DNA of 64,000 nt from NCBI GenBank assembly GCA_011033025.1, contig WFMF01000231.1, forward strand, positions 203,064 through 267,063, given 5' to 3'. The DNA comes from Beroe forskalii (lineage: Eukaryota > Ctenophora > Nuda > Beroida > Beroidae). The notes beneath the pieces are model-generated. The model was given only the letters and a program-made list of their open reading frames with translations. It was not told the DNA's origin and did no database searches. The translations under genes and the position numbers were made by a program. This document shows positions 1-10,599 of the stretch, in pieces. How positions within the stretch are numbered: the stretch's first letter is position 1; each line of letters begins with the position of its first letter.

Positions 1-555
1 CTCAAATTTACATTTTTCAGGGGCCACCACTCCTTTCCCTTAAATCGGGAAGACTTGAAACTTTTTACCCTTGATATTTGACGGGGAAAGAACATTGATA
101 CGCCTGGAAAAGATGGAGCAATGTTCGTGAGCTGAGATATAGATGCTCAAAGTCGCCATATTTTGGCTTACTAAGGATCCTCGATTTTTGGAGGCCTCCC
201 ACGACCTCATTTTTTCACCAATCACCATGAAACTTCTTTTGTGGCTAAATCTCGAGGTCTAGATGCTACATAAGTCGGGAAATCATGACGCGGTAGAAAA
301 CTTTTCAGATACAGTGCTTCAAAGTGGTCCAAAATTACGTTTTTCGCTAAAAATCGTGATTTCATCGATTTTGATGACGTCATATCAGCAAAAAAATCGA
401 TCCGCGAAACTTCCTACATAGCCTATAACATTTTCCCATCTTAGCTGAAAAAAACCCGCCCTCGATCATGTCTGCATCTTTTATGGTTTTTGAGTTAACC
501 CCGTCGAAAATTGGGTCCTAAAATTATCACGTCTATATATAAGTATATAAGTATA
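1..555 (+). repeat. Transposon end block, related to 14700-15470 and 16240-16950
   Basis: Shares with the 15-17 kb blocks the stretch CTATAACATTTTCCCATCTT, the CTCGATCATG motif and a TGACGTCA-containing segment, and ends in a TATATA-rich tail at 530-555. The foldback at 556 starts right after it, as in the 15.47 kb junction. No gene. Confidence 0.6.
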
Positions 556-890
556 GGTAAGACAAAAAACAATTGGAAATTGTGTAGGTTCCGCAGCGCC
601 CTTGTACATTTTTGCGATTAAAAGAGGTGATATGATCTTAAATCGCAGCGCTGGCGTGGTTTCAGGCTGTTTGGTGCAAGGAATATCTGGCTAATCAATT
701 CAGTAGTTTCATTCATGTATTAATGAATTCAACTGAATTTATACTACTGTAAGAACTGAAATATTCCTTGCAACTACAGCCTGAAACCACGCCAGCGCTG
801 CGATTTAAGATCATATCACCTCTTTTAATCGCAAAAATGTACAAGGGCGCTGCGGAACCTACACAATTTCCAATTGTTTTTTGTCTTACC
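556..890. mobile_element. Foldback module 1 of a ~144-bp-repeat element
   Basis: Long inverted repeat with ~130-bp arms (556-688 and 760-890) and a ~70-bp loop. The ends are GGTAAGAC and GTCTTACC. The inner arm includes ACAATTGGAAATTGTGTAGG. It is followed by ATATC, as are the three other foldbacks of this architecture. No clear target duplication, so it is probably a structural module of a larger element, not an independent insertion. Confidence 0.8.
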
Positions 891-999
891 ATATCATTAT
901 TTTTGTTGAACAATTCTGCATTACCAATCTCATTCAACATTACTCATGATAGTGATTTCAAATTTCCGATGCCGTTTGATCTAACTCAATACCATAATG

Positions 1000-1505
1000 C
1001 CATATTCCTGTGACGAGATATAAGCGATAATTGGTGTAATTATCCAATTAAGCGATTTGCAATGAAAATTTTTACATACAGTAGCTCACCTCACGCAATC
1101 CATACCAAATTTTAAGATGGCGTTAGAATGAAGTCGATACCATATTCCTGAGATGAGATATAAGCGATAATTGGTTTAATTGGCCAATTATTCAATTAAG
1201 CGATTTGCAATGAAAATTTTTAAATAAAGCTCACATCATGCAATCCATGCCAAAGTTTACGATGGCGTTAGAATGAAGTCGATACCATATTCCTGAGACG
1301 AGATATAAGCGATGATTGGTTTAATTGGCCAATTATCCAATTAAGCGATTTGCAGTGAAAATTTTTACACAGCTCATTTCACGCGATCCATGCCAAAGTT
1401 TACGATGGCGTTAGAATGAAGTCGATACCATATTTCTGAGACGAGATATAAGCGATAATTGGTTTAATTGGCCAATTATCCAATTAAGCGATTTGATATT
1501 AAAAT
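1000..1505. repeat. ~144-bp tandem repeat, about 3.5 units
   Basis: Units share CGAGATATAAGCGATAATTG, TTTAATTGGCCAATTATCC and a GATGGCGTTAGAATGAAGTC segment; the phrase ATACCATATT recurs about every 144 bp. Related in sequence to the arrays at 2400-2890 and 7660-8045. Confidence 0.85.
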
Positions 1506-2063
1506 TCACATATAGCCTACGACACGTGCCCTATGCCAAAGTTTCTGATACCGATGGACTTACCACGATATCTGTTTTGGTTTTCTCGCAAAGTGATTTA
1601 TAAAAACTGTCGTGGTTTCGAGAGACGACGATAACACTAATTTTCGTGATTTAAGGCATTTTTTTGATAATTTTTCCTACAAAAACGGTGCGGTCGATTT
1701 CCATGAAATTTTCAGGGTTTATTATTCATGTAATGGACTACACCTGTGCAAATTTTCATGACTAACTTATGTTAATAAGAGGTCTAAATTGCCACTTGAA
1801 AACCGGACTTTTTTGGAATCGCTGTATTTTTATATAGTGGGCGCTGGCATTTCAAGAATTGAAAGACGGGATTGTTGCTACCTATTCTATTATTATAACA
1901 CATGTAGCCACAGCTCATCTTTGAGTCTGACCAGCAGTCCCGGCCCTTCGGGCCGGGACTGCTGATGCCCTCGGCCCTTCGGGCCGAGGGCATCTGCCCT
2001 TCGGGCAGATGCCCTCGTTCTTTTTCTTTTTCTTGCGCTGCGGGCGCTTGCCAGCGCCCTGAT
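1506..2063. mobile_element. Conserved block and UUCG-hairpin terminus, copy 1
   Basis: Homologous to 8046-8637. It holds the shared stretch CATGAAATTTTCAGGGTTT, then GCGCTGGC at ~1840, a cluster of GC-rich hairpins with CTTCGG loops (1932-2017), and ends with the self-complementary GGGCGCTTGCCAGCGCCC at about 2042-2059. This looks like the structured terminus of a non-autonomous element. Confidence 0.7.
1932..2017. repeat. Overlapping perfect palindromes with UUCG-type loops
   Basis: Three hairpins share sequence: 1932-1964 (15-bp stem), 1964-1994 (14-bp stem) and 1985-2017 (15-bp stem). Each has the loop C-TTC-G closed by G-C pairs. The last two overlap through GAGGGCATC and cannot form together. 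A related set with changed stems lies at 8482-8563. Confidence 0.85.
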
Positions 2064-2369
2064 GGATAGCCAAAAACAATTGAAAATTGTTTGGGTTTCG
2101 CAGCCACTACAGTACCTAAAATTATACGATTAAAAGTATTGATATGAATTTTAATCGCAGCCCGGTCGTGGCGGTTAAAACTGCCGCAACGGCACTTTTT
2201 TGATGCATTATAGTTTCGTGAATGTTGTAAATTTGAAGTGACGTTGCAGCAGTTTTAACCGCCACGACCGGGCTGCGATTAAAATTCATATCAATACTTT
2301 TAATCGTATAATTTTAGGTACTGTAGTGGCTGCGAAACCCAAACAATTTTCAATTGTTTTTGGCTATCC
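2064..2369. mobile_element. Foldback module 2
   Basis: Inverted repeat with ~128-bp arms, ends GGATAGCC and GGCTATCC, inner ACAATTGAAAATTGTTTGGG. Clearly related to foldback 1 and likewise followed by ATATCA. It directly abuts the hairpin terminus of copy 1, making a head-to-tail dimer. Confidence 0.8.
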
Positions 2370-2399
2370 ATATCACTCTTTTTTGGCAAAATATTGCTA

Positions 2400-2890
2400 C
2401 ATTCAGTACAAGTTGAGTACCGGTACTCAAATTAATTGTACAAAACGTAATTTCGGCTTTAGTAAATAATGCCGTTAGAATTAAGTCGGTATCATTTTTA
2501 CTTTTTGAGTTATACGCGATAATTACTTTAATTGGCCAATTATCTAATTAAGCAGTTGACATCCGGTACTCAAATAAACGCATAAAACGTAATTTGATCT
2601 TAAGTAAATAATACCGTTGGAATTAAGTCGCTATCATTTTTATTTTTTGAGTTATACGCGATAATTACTTTAATTGGCCAATTATCTAATTATACTGTTG
2701 ACTACCGGTACTCAAATTAAACGTATAAAACGTAATTTTAGCTTTAGTAAATACTACCGTGAGAATTACGGCGCTATCGTTTTTATTTTTTGAGTTATAC
2801 GCGATAATTACTTTAATTGACCAATTAACTAATTAAGCGGTTGGCAACCGGTACTTAAAATGAACAAATAAACCGTAATTTCGGCTTAAA
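2400..2890. repeat. ~144-bp tandem repeat, left part of a split array
   Basis: Units with ACCGGTACTCAAATTAA, TTTTTGAGTTATACGCGATA and TTTAATTGGCCAATTA; ACCGGTACT recurs at about 2416, 2564, 2703 and 2847. The array resumes at 7660 after an insertion. Confidence 0.85.
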
Positions 2891-3389
2891 TTAATGGGGG
2901 GGAGGTAAGGCAAACTTTGGCAAACTATGGCAAACTTTGGCAAACACTTTTTTTGGCAAACTCCAAAAAAAGTGGAAGCATTTGCCAAAGTTTGCCAAAG
3001 TTTGCCAAAAATAAAACATCTTTTTGAGCACTTTGGCAACACTTTAGGTACCCATAATATGCTTTTCAAGGATGCTGAATCGATTCCCAAGGTCTGTTTC
3101 ACATTTTGACGTTATCCAGAAGCTGCAGCACAGACCACATCCGCATTGAATAGAAGGCTACAGTAACAAATACGATATATCATTGCCTCTTACTTTAAGT
3201 TTTATGCATTTAAGTACTAATCAAACCATTGTATAAAGCCCTAAAACCGAAGCACCCACGCTACATAAGTCTGTTCCAGCAGCCTAAAATCAAAAGTAAG
3301 GCCCTACCGTGGCCACCGACCAGTTTCCATGGATTCCTGCCACATAACCCGACATAACGGTGTTGAGAATGCTAATTGCCAAGTGAAAG

Positions 3390-6300
3390 CTGAGTGGAGC
3401 CTAGTGGAGGCTGTGTGTAGCATAGAGGAGGCTGTGAGGAGCCTAGTGGAGGCTTACTGAAGACTAGTGGAGGCTGTGGTGAGCCTAGTCGAGGCTTTGT
3501 AGAGCCTAGTGGAGGCTGAGTGGTGCCTAGTGGAGGCTGAGTGGAGCCTACTGGAGACTGTGTGGAGCCTAGTGGAGGCTGAGTGATGCCTAGTGGATGC
3601 TGTGTGTAGCCTAGAGGAGGCTGTGAGGAGCCTAGTGGAGGCTTACTGAATACAAGTGGAGGCTGTGGTGAGCCTAGTCGAGGCTTTGTAGAGCCTAGTG
3701 GAGGCTAAGTGGTGCCTAGTGGAGGCTGAGTGGAGCCTAGTGGAGGCTGAGTGGAGCTTAGTGTAGGCTGAGTGGATCCTAGTGTAGGCTGAGTGGAGCC
3801 TAGAAGAGGCTGTGTGTAGCCTAGAGGAGGCTGTGAGGAGCCTAGTGGAGGCTTACTGAAGACTAGTGGAGGCTGTGGTGAGCCTAGTCGAGGCTTTGTA
3901 CAGCCTAGTGGAGGCTGAGTGGTGCCTAGTGGAGGCTGACTGAAGCCTAGTGGAGACTGTGTGGAGCCTAGTGGAGGCTGAGTGATGCCTAGTGGATGCT
4001 GTGTGTAGCCTAGAGGAGGCTGTGAGGAGCCTAGTGGAGGCTTACTGAATACTAGTGGAGGCTGTGGTGAACCTAGTCGAGGCTTTGTAGAGCCTAGTGG
4101 AGGCTGAGTGGTGCCTAGTGGAGGCTGAGTGGGGCTTAGTGTAGGCTGAGTGGAGCTTAGTGTAGGCTGATTGGAACCTAGAAGAGGCTGTGTGTAGCCT
4201 AGAGAAGGCTGTGAGGAGCCTAGTGGAGGCCAGGAGGCTTACTGGAAGCTAGTGGAGGCTGAGTGGAGTCTAGTGGAGGCTGAGTGGAGCCTAGTGGAGG
4301 CTGTGTGGAGCCTGAGTGGAGGCTGTGTGGAGCCCACTGGAGGCTGTGTCGAGCCCACTGGAGGCTGTGTGGAGCCTAGTAGAGGCTGTTTGGAGCCTAG
4401 TGGAGGCTGTGTAGAGCCTAGTAGAGGCTGTTTGGAGCCTAGTGGAGGCTGAGTGGAGCCTAGTGGAGGCTGACTGGTGGCTGAGTAGAGCCTAGTGGAG
4501 GCTGAGTGGAGCCTAGTGGAGGCTGTCTGGAGCCTAGTGGAGGCTGTGTAGAGCCTAGTGAAGGCTGTTTGGAGCCTAGTGGAGGCTGTGGTGAGCCTAG
4601 TCGAGGCTTTGTAGAGCCTAGTGGAATCTGAGTGGTGCCTACTGGAGGCTGAGTGGAGCCTAGTGGAGGCTGAGTGGAGCTTAGTGTACGCTGAGTGGAG
4701 CTTAGTGTAGGCTGAGTGGAGCCTAGAAGAGGCTGTGTGTAGCCTAGAGGAGGCTGTGAGGAGCCTAGTGAAGGCTTACTGGAGACTAGTGGAGGCTGAG
4801 TGGAGGCTAGTGGAGGCTGAGTGGAGCCTAGTGGCGGCTGAGTGGAGTCTAGTGGAGGCTGAGTGGAGGCTGTGTGGAGCCTGAGTGGAGGCTGTGTGGA
4901 GCCCACTGGAGGCTGTGTCGAGCCCACTGGAGGCTGTGTGGAGCCTAGTAGAGGCTGTTTGGAGCCTAGTGGAGGCTGAGTGGAGCCTAGTGGAGGCTGA
5001 CTGGTGGCTGAGTAGAGCCTAGTGGAGGCTGAGTGGAGCCTAGTGGAGGCTGTCTGGAGCCTAGTGGAGGCTGTGTAGAGCCTAGTGGAGGCTGTTTGGA
5101 GCCTAGTGGAGACAGTGTGGAGCCAAGTGGAGCCTAGTGAAGGCTGTAAGGAGCCTAGTGGAGGCTGACTGGAGCCTAGCGGGGTCTACATTGATGCTGT
5201 GTGGAGTCTAGTGGAGGCTGAGTGGAGCCTGTGTGGAGCCCAGTGGAGGCTGCGTGGTGTCTAGTGGAAGCTGAGTGGAGCCTAGTGGAGGCTGACTGGT
5301 GGCTGAGTAGAGCCTAGTGGAGGCTGTCTGGAGCCTAGTGGAGGCTGTCTGGAGCCTGTGTAGAGCCTAGTGGAGGCTGTTTGGAGCCTAGTGGAGACAG
5401 TGTGGAGCCAAGTGGAGCCTAGTGAAGGCTGTAAGGAGCCTAGTGGAGGCTGACTGGAGCCTAGCGGGGTCTACATGGATGCTGTGTAGAGTCTAGTGGA
5501 GGCTGAGTGGAGCCTGTGTGGAGCCCAGTGGAGGCTGCGTGGTGTCTAGTGGAAGCTGAGTGGAGCCTAGTGAAGGCTGAGTGGAGTCATGTGGAGGCTG
5601 AGTGGAGCCTAGAGGAGGCATAGTGGTGGCTGGCCGGAGCCTGGTGGAGGCTGAGTGGAGCCTAGTGGAGGCTGAATGGAGCCTATTGGAGGCTGAGTGG
5701 AGCCTAGGACGTGAGGCTGCGTGGAGCCTAGTGGAGGCTGTGTGGAGCCTAGTGGAGGCTGTGTGGAGCCTAGTGGAGTCTGTGTGGAGCCTAGAGGAGG
5801 CTGAGTGGTGCCTTGTGGAGGCTGAGTGGAGGATAGTGGAGGCTGTCTGGAGCCTGTGTAGAGCCTAGTGGAGGCTGTTTGGAGCCTAGTGGAGACAGTG
5901 TGGAGCCAAGTGGAGCCTAGTGAAGGCTGTAAGGAGCCTAGTGGAGGCTGACTGGAGCCTAGCGGGGTCTACATGGATGCTGTGTAGAGTCTAGTGGAGG
6001 CTGAGTGGAGCCTGTGTGGAGCCCAGTGGAGGCTGCGTGGTGTCTAGTGGAAGCTGAGTGGAGCCTAGTGAAGGCTGAGTGGAGTCATGTGGAGGCTGAG
6101 TGGAGCCTAGAGGAGGCATAGTGGTGGCTGGCCGGAGCCTGGTGGAGGCTGAGTGGAGCCTAGTGGAGGCTGAATGGAGCCTATTGGAGGCTGAGTGGAG
6201 CCTAGGACGTGAGGCTGCGTGGAGCCTATTGGAGGCTGTGTGGAGCCTAGGACGTGAGGCTGCGTGGAGCCTAGTGGAGGCTGTGTGGAGCCTAGGACGT

Positions 6301-6440
6301 GAGGCTGCGTGGAGCCTAGTGGAGGCTGTGTGGAGCCTAGTGGAGGCTGTGTGGAGCCTAGTGGAGTCTGTGTGGAGCCTAGAGGAGGCTGAGTGGTGCC
6401 TTGTGGAGGCTGAGTGGAGGATAGTTGGAGCTGTCTGAAA
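3390..6440. repeat. 21-bp minisatellite (GTGGAGGCTGAGTGGAGCCT type) with higher-order structure
   Basis: About 140 units of roughly 21 bp, so a 7-residue VEAEWSL-like frame stays open by chance. Higher-order repeats are visible: a ~200-bp module (GTCGAGGCTTTGTAGAGCC recurs near 3485, 3680, 3885, 4075, 4600) and a long module with GCGGGGTCTACAT near 5170, 5465 and 5965. A decayed inverted remnant (AGCCTCCACT type) follows at 6530-6690. Not considered coding. Confidence 0.9.
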
Positions 6441-6744
6441 GTGAAAGTTTGAATCTATAAATTGTTTTTCAAATTAGTCCAAATTTTACCAATTTCAGCA
6501 AGAAATTTTGTTTTAAATGAAGGCTGATTGATTTAGGCTCCAGTCAGCCTCAAAATAGCCTCCACTAGCCTCCATATTAAAGCTTCAGCCTCCACGAAAA
6601 TGTTATATTTTAGTTTCCGTGGAGGCTTAACCTCCACTTAGCCTCCACTCAGCCTCAATGGATGCTAATGGAGGCTAATTTTGGTCATGTTCCTGTGGAA
6701 GACACGTTATCTGATGAACTGGTTAGAGATAAGTAGATACCTTA

Positions 6745-7247
6745 GTACACTTAAGAACGGCACCACGTAATTTGCGCGCACTTTAAGATCGGCGCACTTA
6801 ATTAGTGCGGTTTTTATGAGATCGAAAACGATGACGTGTAAATATGAATAAAATTTAAAATTTTCCTCTTGATTGCGAGACATCATATTTAATATTTATA
6901 GGACCAGCAATATACAATTTTGCAATTATGGCAAGAAACAAATTTTCAACAGTAATAAGTTGTAGTATCCATTAAACTACAGTACAGAAGTGCTGTAGTT
7001 TGGACCGTGCATATCTCAGAAAGGCAACATAATAATTTCATTCTTTAAACTATTGAAGTTTTAGCTGAAGGTCATGATTCATTAATTCATGCCCGAAAAA
7101 ACCAAAATCGGAAAAAAACGCAAAAGTCATAAAATTGTTCACTTAATTAGCATACACTAAATTTTACGCACACTTAATTACTGTACACTTAATTGGTGCG
7201 GTTTTTTCCAAACCGCACTAATTAAGTGACGCTGTTCTTAAGTGTAC
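6745..7247. mobile_element. 503-bp MITE with TA target duplication
   Basis: Ends GTACACTTAAGAACGGC and its complement CGCTGTTCTTAAGTGTAC, flanked by TA on each side (6743-6744, 7248-7249). Inner ends share TAATTAGTGCGGTTT. The form is that of a Tc1/mariner-type MITE. It lies inside the 4.77-kb foldback element. Confidence 0.75.
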
Positions 7248-7660
7248 TAGATACATGGATCCATGCCTGGGAATTATAAAAGTATAAACATCTCACTCTT
7301 GAACCAAAAATTTCTCGAAATTTCTAAACCTGGTCCTTTAGCCACAGGATACCTTTTTGAAAACAAAACGGTGCTTGGAGGGGAAAGGTCCAGGCGTAAA
7401 GCCTCGAAGGGGAAGGTCTGAATGAAAATTAATCATTGGAAATCGATTCAGCTCCTTAGAAAACCATTATGCACATGTCCTGCATGCACTGTGGACAACA
7501 AATCAGAAATTACAAAATTTTTGGAGTATTTTTGGCAAACTTTGGCAAATTTTGGCAAACTTTGGCAAACTATGGCAAACTTTGGCAAACACTTTTTTTG
7601 GCAAACTCCAAAAAAAGTGGAAGCGTTTGCCAAAGTTTGCCAAAGTTTGCCTTACCCCCC

Positions 7661-8045
7661 ATTAATGATGCCGTTATAATTAAGACGCTATCATTTTTAC
7701 TTTTCGAGTTAATTGCGATAATTACCTTAATTGGCCAATTAACTAATTGAGCGGTTGACAACCGGTACTTAAATGAAACGAATAAATCGTAGTTTCGACG
7801 GAAGTTAATAATGCCATTAGAATTAAGACGCTATCATTTTTACTTTTTGAGTTATACGCGATGATTACTTTAATTGACCAATTAACTAAATAAGCGGTTG
7901 GCGACCGGTACTTAAATTAAACGAATAAAGCGTAGTTTCGACGTAAGATAATAATGCCGTTAGAATTAAGACGTTATCATTTTTACTTTTTGAGTTATAC
8001 GCGATAATTACTTTAATTGGCCAATTAACCAATTATGGAATTGTC
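7661..8045. repeat. ~144-bp tandem repeat, right part of the split array
   Basis: Continues the units of 2400-2890 (ACCGGTACTTAAAT at ~7755 and ~7905; GAGTTATACGCGATAATTAC). Joining 2895 to 7661 restores a continuous unit. Confidence 0.85.
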
Positions 8046-8637
8046 ATTTTAAAATTTCATATAGCCTAATGCACGCACATCATTCTGAAGTTTCATATGC
8101 CGTTGAGATTATAATTCTATCTTTTATAGTTCTCGAGAACACTCAAACACAATTTTTATCATCGTCGGGTCGTAGTCCATGTTCTAATTTTTGATAAAAT
8201 AGCGTTTTTTTGATAATTCATTGCGAGAAAACGACTCAATCGATTTTCATGAAATTTTCAGGGTTTGTTATTCGTGTCGAGGACTATGTCTCTGCAAATT
8301 TTCGTGACTAACGGATCAAATTAACAGGTTGAAAACGCGACTCGAAAATCGCGATTTTCGCAATTCACTGTATTTTTATATAATAGGCGCTGGCCAACGT
8401 ATTTTTCAATACTTGAAAAACGGTTCCGCTACCACTTTTAGCACTTCATACTGGTACTACCGGCTTGTTTGGAGTGTCTGGCCAGCAGTCCTGGCCCTTC
8501 GGGCTGGGACTGCTGGCCTGTTAGGCTGCCCTTCGGGCAGCCTCCCTGGCCCTTCGGGCCGGGAATGCTAACTCTCGGATGCCCTCGGTGGGAGGGAATT
8601 TTCCGTGGCTGCGGGCGCTTGCCAGCGCCCTGATATA
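8046..8637. mobile_element. Conserved block and hairpin terminus, copy 2
   Basis: Homologue of 1506-2063, with CATGAAATTTTCAGGGTTTG, GGCGCTGGCC at ~8388, hairpins with CTTCGG loops at 8482-8563 and the terminal GGGCGCTTGCCAGCGCCC at about 8613-8630. It closes the second element of the dimer (2064-8637 including the insertion). Confidence 0.7.
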
Positions 8638-9655
8638 TACCACATAGGGAGACGCTTTGGGACCCTTATTTGGAGGCCTATATCTCGAGAACCAAAAATA
8701 ATACAGAGGTGATCGACCCCACGTTTTACTCAGCTAAGGTGGAACTACATAAGAATGTACCCGAAAATATTTTATAAGGTCCTTATGACGTCATTATGAC
8801 GTCACAAAGTTGGGGAACTTTTTTTTCGATTTTCCCGAAAATTGGCTATTTTTAGACGCGTTTTCCGGACAGAAGGAAGCGAGATAGCAAAAATCTGAGG
8901 CCACCCATTGCGATTGCAAATTTTTCGAACTTTCAGAAAATGTACCGAAAATCGTGATTACTCCACGGGATCACTGAGAAAATCGCGCAAACGTGAAGGT
9001 ATGTAAAAAATTTTAACTTTTGAAAAGTGACCTAATTTGCAAATGCGAAGACTCAGCTCTGGGTGGAGTTACGGATCTGTCCGGCTGGAATGTGAAAGTC
9101 CTTTGATGGTTATGTGGACTGGACTATGTGAGATTTTCGGTTGGTCATCTTAAAGGGTTGCTGTGACGTCACAAAGTTTGACATTTTTGTATTTTTAAAT
9201 TTATGAAATAGACACTTTTCAAGCCATAAGTACGCATTGAAAAGAGCATAATAACCAAAAATGGTGACAAGTCTCTAAAATAAAATTTTTTCAGCTTTCG
9301 AATGGTATACAACAATAGCTCATTATTTGTTAAGATGTGCACGCAAATGGAGTTTGAATGAGGTACACTTTTCCAAATTTACTTATTTTGAATAGTTCAA
9401 GTTTGGTTGGAAATTGCGGGTAAATGCTTTGAGATGGGAACTCCAAAACCTCAAAAAATGAAATTTTCGGCCCAAAAAATCTTAAGAAACAAGTATTAGG
9501 TCGATATCCTTTGATTTTGACCCAGGAAAAATTTTTGAAATATAACAAAAAACTGTAAAAAAAGTGCCAAAATTACCAGAATCAGGATTATTTGGGGGAA
9601 AAATTGGAAACAACATGTATTTTTAAGCAATTTTCACGGTTTTTGTGCGAAATAA
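8638..9655 (-). mobile_element. Dispersed repeat block, inverted copy at 16972-17764
   Basis: Positions 8858-9650 match the reverse complement of 16972-17764 over about 800 bp with few differences. Its outer part (8638-8800) resembles, in reverse, the block ends at 15341 and 16880. No transposase or RT seen. Confidence 0.8.
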
Positions 9656-10590
9656 AAAAACGGTCGAATTGCTTTGATTTCAGCCCTAACACCGAGTATA
9701 CTCCTCTCGAAATACGGGGTCCCGAATAACGCCACCTGAATTTTGCGTAGCGTCCGAAGGATTTGCGTGTGGTATATAAAGTAAATTCACACGTGAATAA
9801 TGTTTGTCTGTGCGGGCGCACACCATTAAATTTGAGCTTGCCAAGATGATATCAAGAGAAACGAAGGCTAAGATGCGCATATTGGTGCCGTTGCTATGGA
9901 AACCAATTTTGTGCACGTGCAGATTATGATCAGTTCTATGTGAGTGCTTTCTATTACGCTACTACTGTTAAATGAGCTGTGATGTAGTTTTTGAAAATTT
10001 GACGTTTTCTTTACTTCAAATGCAAGATCTCAAGATGGAGAATGGGCATAACTTGAATAACGGAGGATATTGTAGATGGATTGCTTTCATAAAACTGTGG
10101 CAGAGGGATCGGTCACGTCGATAATCAATGCTGAGTCGGTAATAACATTAGTTAGTTTAAAATGTACCGTTAAGAGCAAAATAATAAAATATAAAGGTTT
10201 ACAAAAGTGTACAAATTAATCGAGTCAAATATAGGTTTAGCAGATTACGAAGACAGTTCCTGGCCTGGATTAATGTGAACAAAACAAAATTATCCAATGT
10301 CAGTATGAGAATCAGTCGTCAGAATTAACATCATCTTGCAATCAAAACGGAACAAAAGTCACATGGCTTAGACAAACCGACGAACTATTTTTCACTATGC
10401 TCCTTCATAAAATTGAATATTTAATTTCGTTGCCTGATTGTAATTTTTGATGCGGTAAAAGTAATAAGTATCCAATCAATTTTCATTTGAATGTAGTGCT
10501 AAAATTTGTTATTTGCGAACGAGGTGCTGCGTAGCATCGCCGAGTGATCTGTGTCTCTGCAGGCCCAACGGGCCTGCTAGTATACTATAT
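9656..10590. other. No gene seen
   Basis: AT-rich sequence without recognisable coding frame, repeat boundary or RNA gene. The first 300 bp may belong to the flanking dispersed element. Confidence 0.5.
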
Positions 10591-10599
10591 CCCTGCTCC

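Larger units (their letters stand above)
2896..7660. mobile_element. 4.77-kb foldback element inserted in the 144-bp array
   Basis: The host array is interrupted here. The direct repeat ATTAATG flanks the insert on both sides, and the ends are inverted: GGGGGGAGGTAAGGCAAAC on the left and GCCTTACCCCCC on the right. Each ~110-bp terminus (2903-3010 and 7530-7652) is itself a hairpin of TTTGGCAAAC repeats around ACTTTTTTTGGCAAACTCC. Further inverted similarity (ATCGATTCAG segment at ~3080 and ~7445) makes the terminal inverted repeats about 215 bp. Inside are the 21-bp minisatellite and a TA-flanked MITE. No transposase was seen, so it is non-autonomous. Confidence 0.8.

Noticed and set aside
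556-890. Foldback 1 as an independent MITE with its own target duplication
   Set aside because: Flanks do not give a consistent duplication, and the same position in three other units is taken by a foldback followed by ATATC.
3390-6440. ORFs of VEAEWSL-type repeats as a structural protein
   Set aside because: Byproduct of a 21-bp minisatellite; frames break repeatedly and the array sits inside a mobile element.
1000-8045. The ~144-bp repeats as centromeric or subtelomeric satellite
   Set aside because: Only three to four units per locus, always between a foldback and a conserved block, so they are parts of mobile elements.
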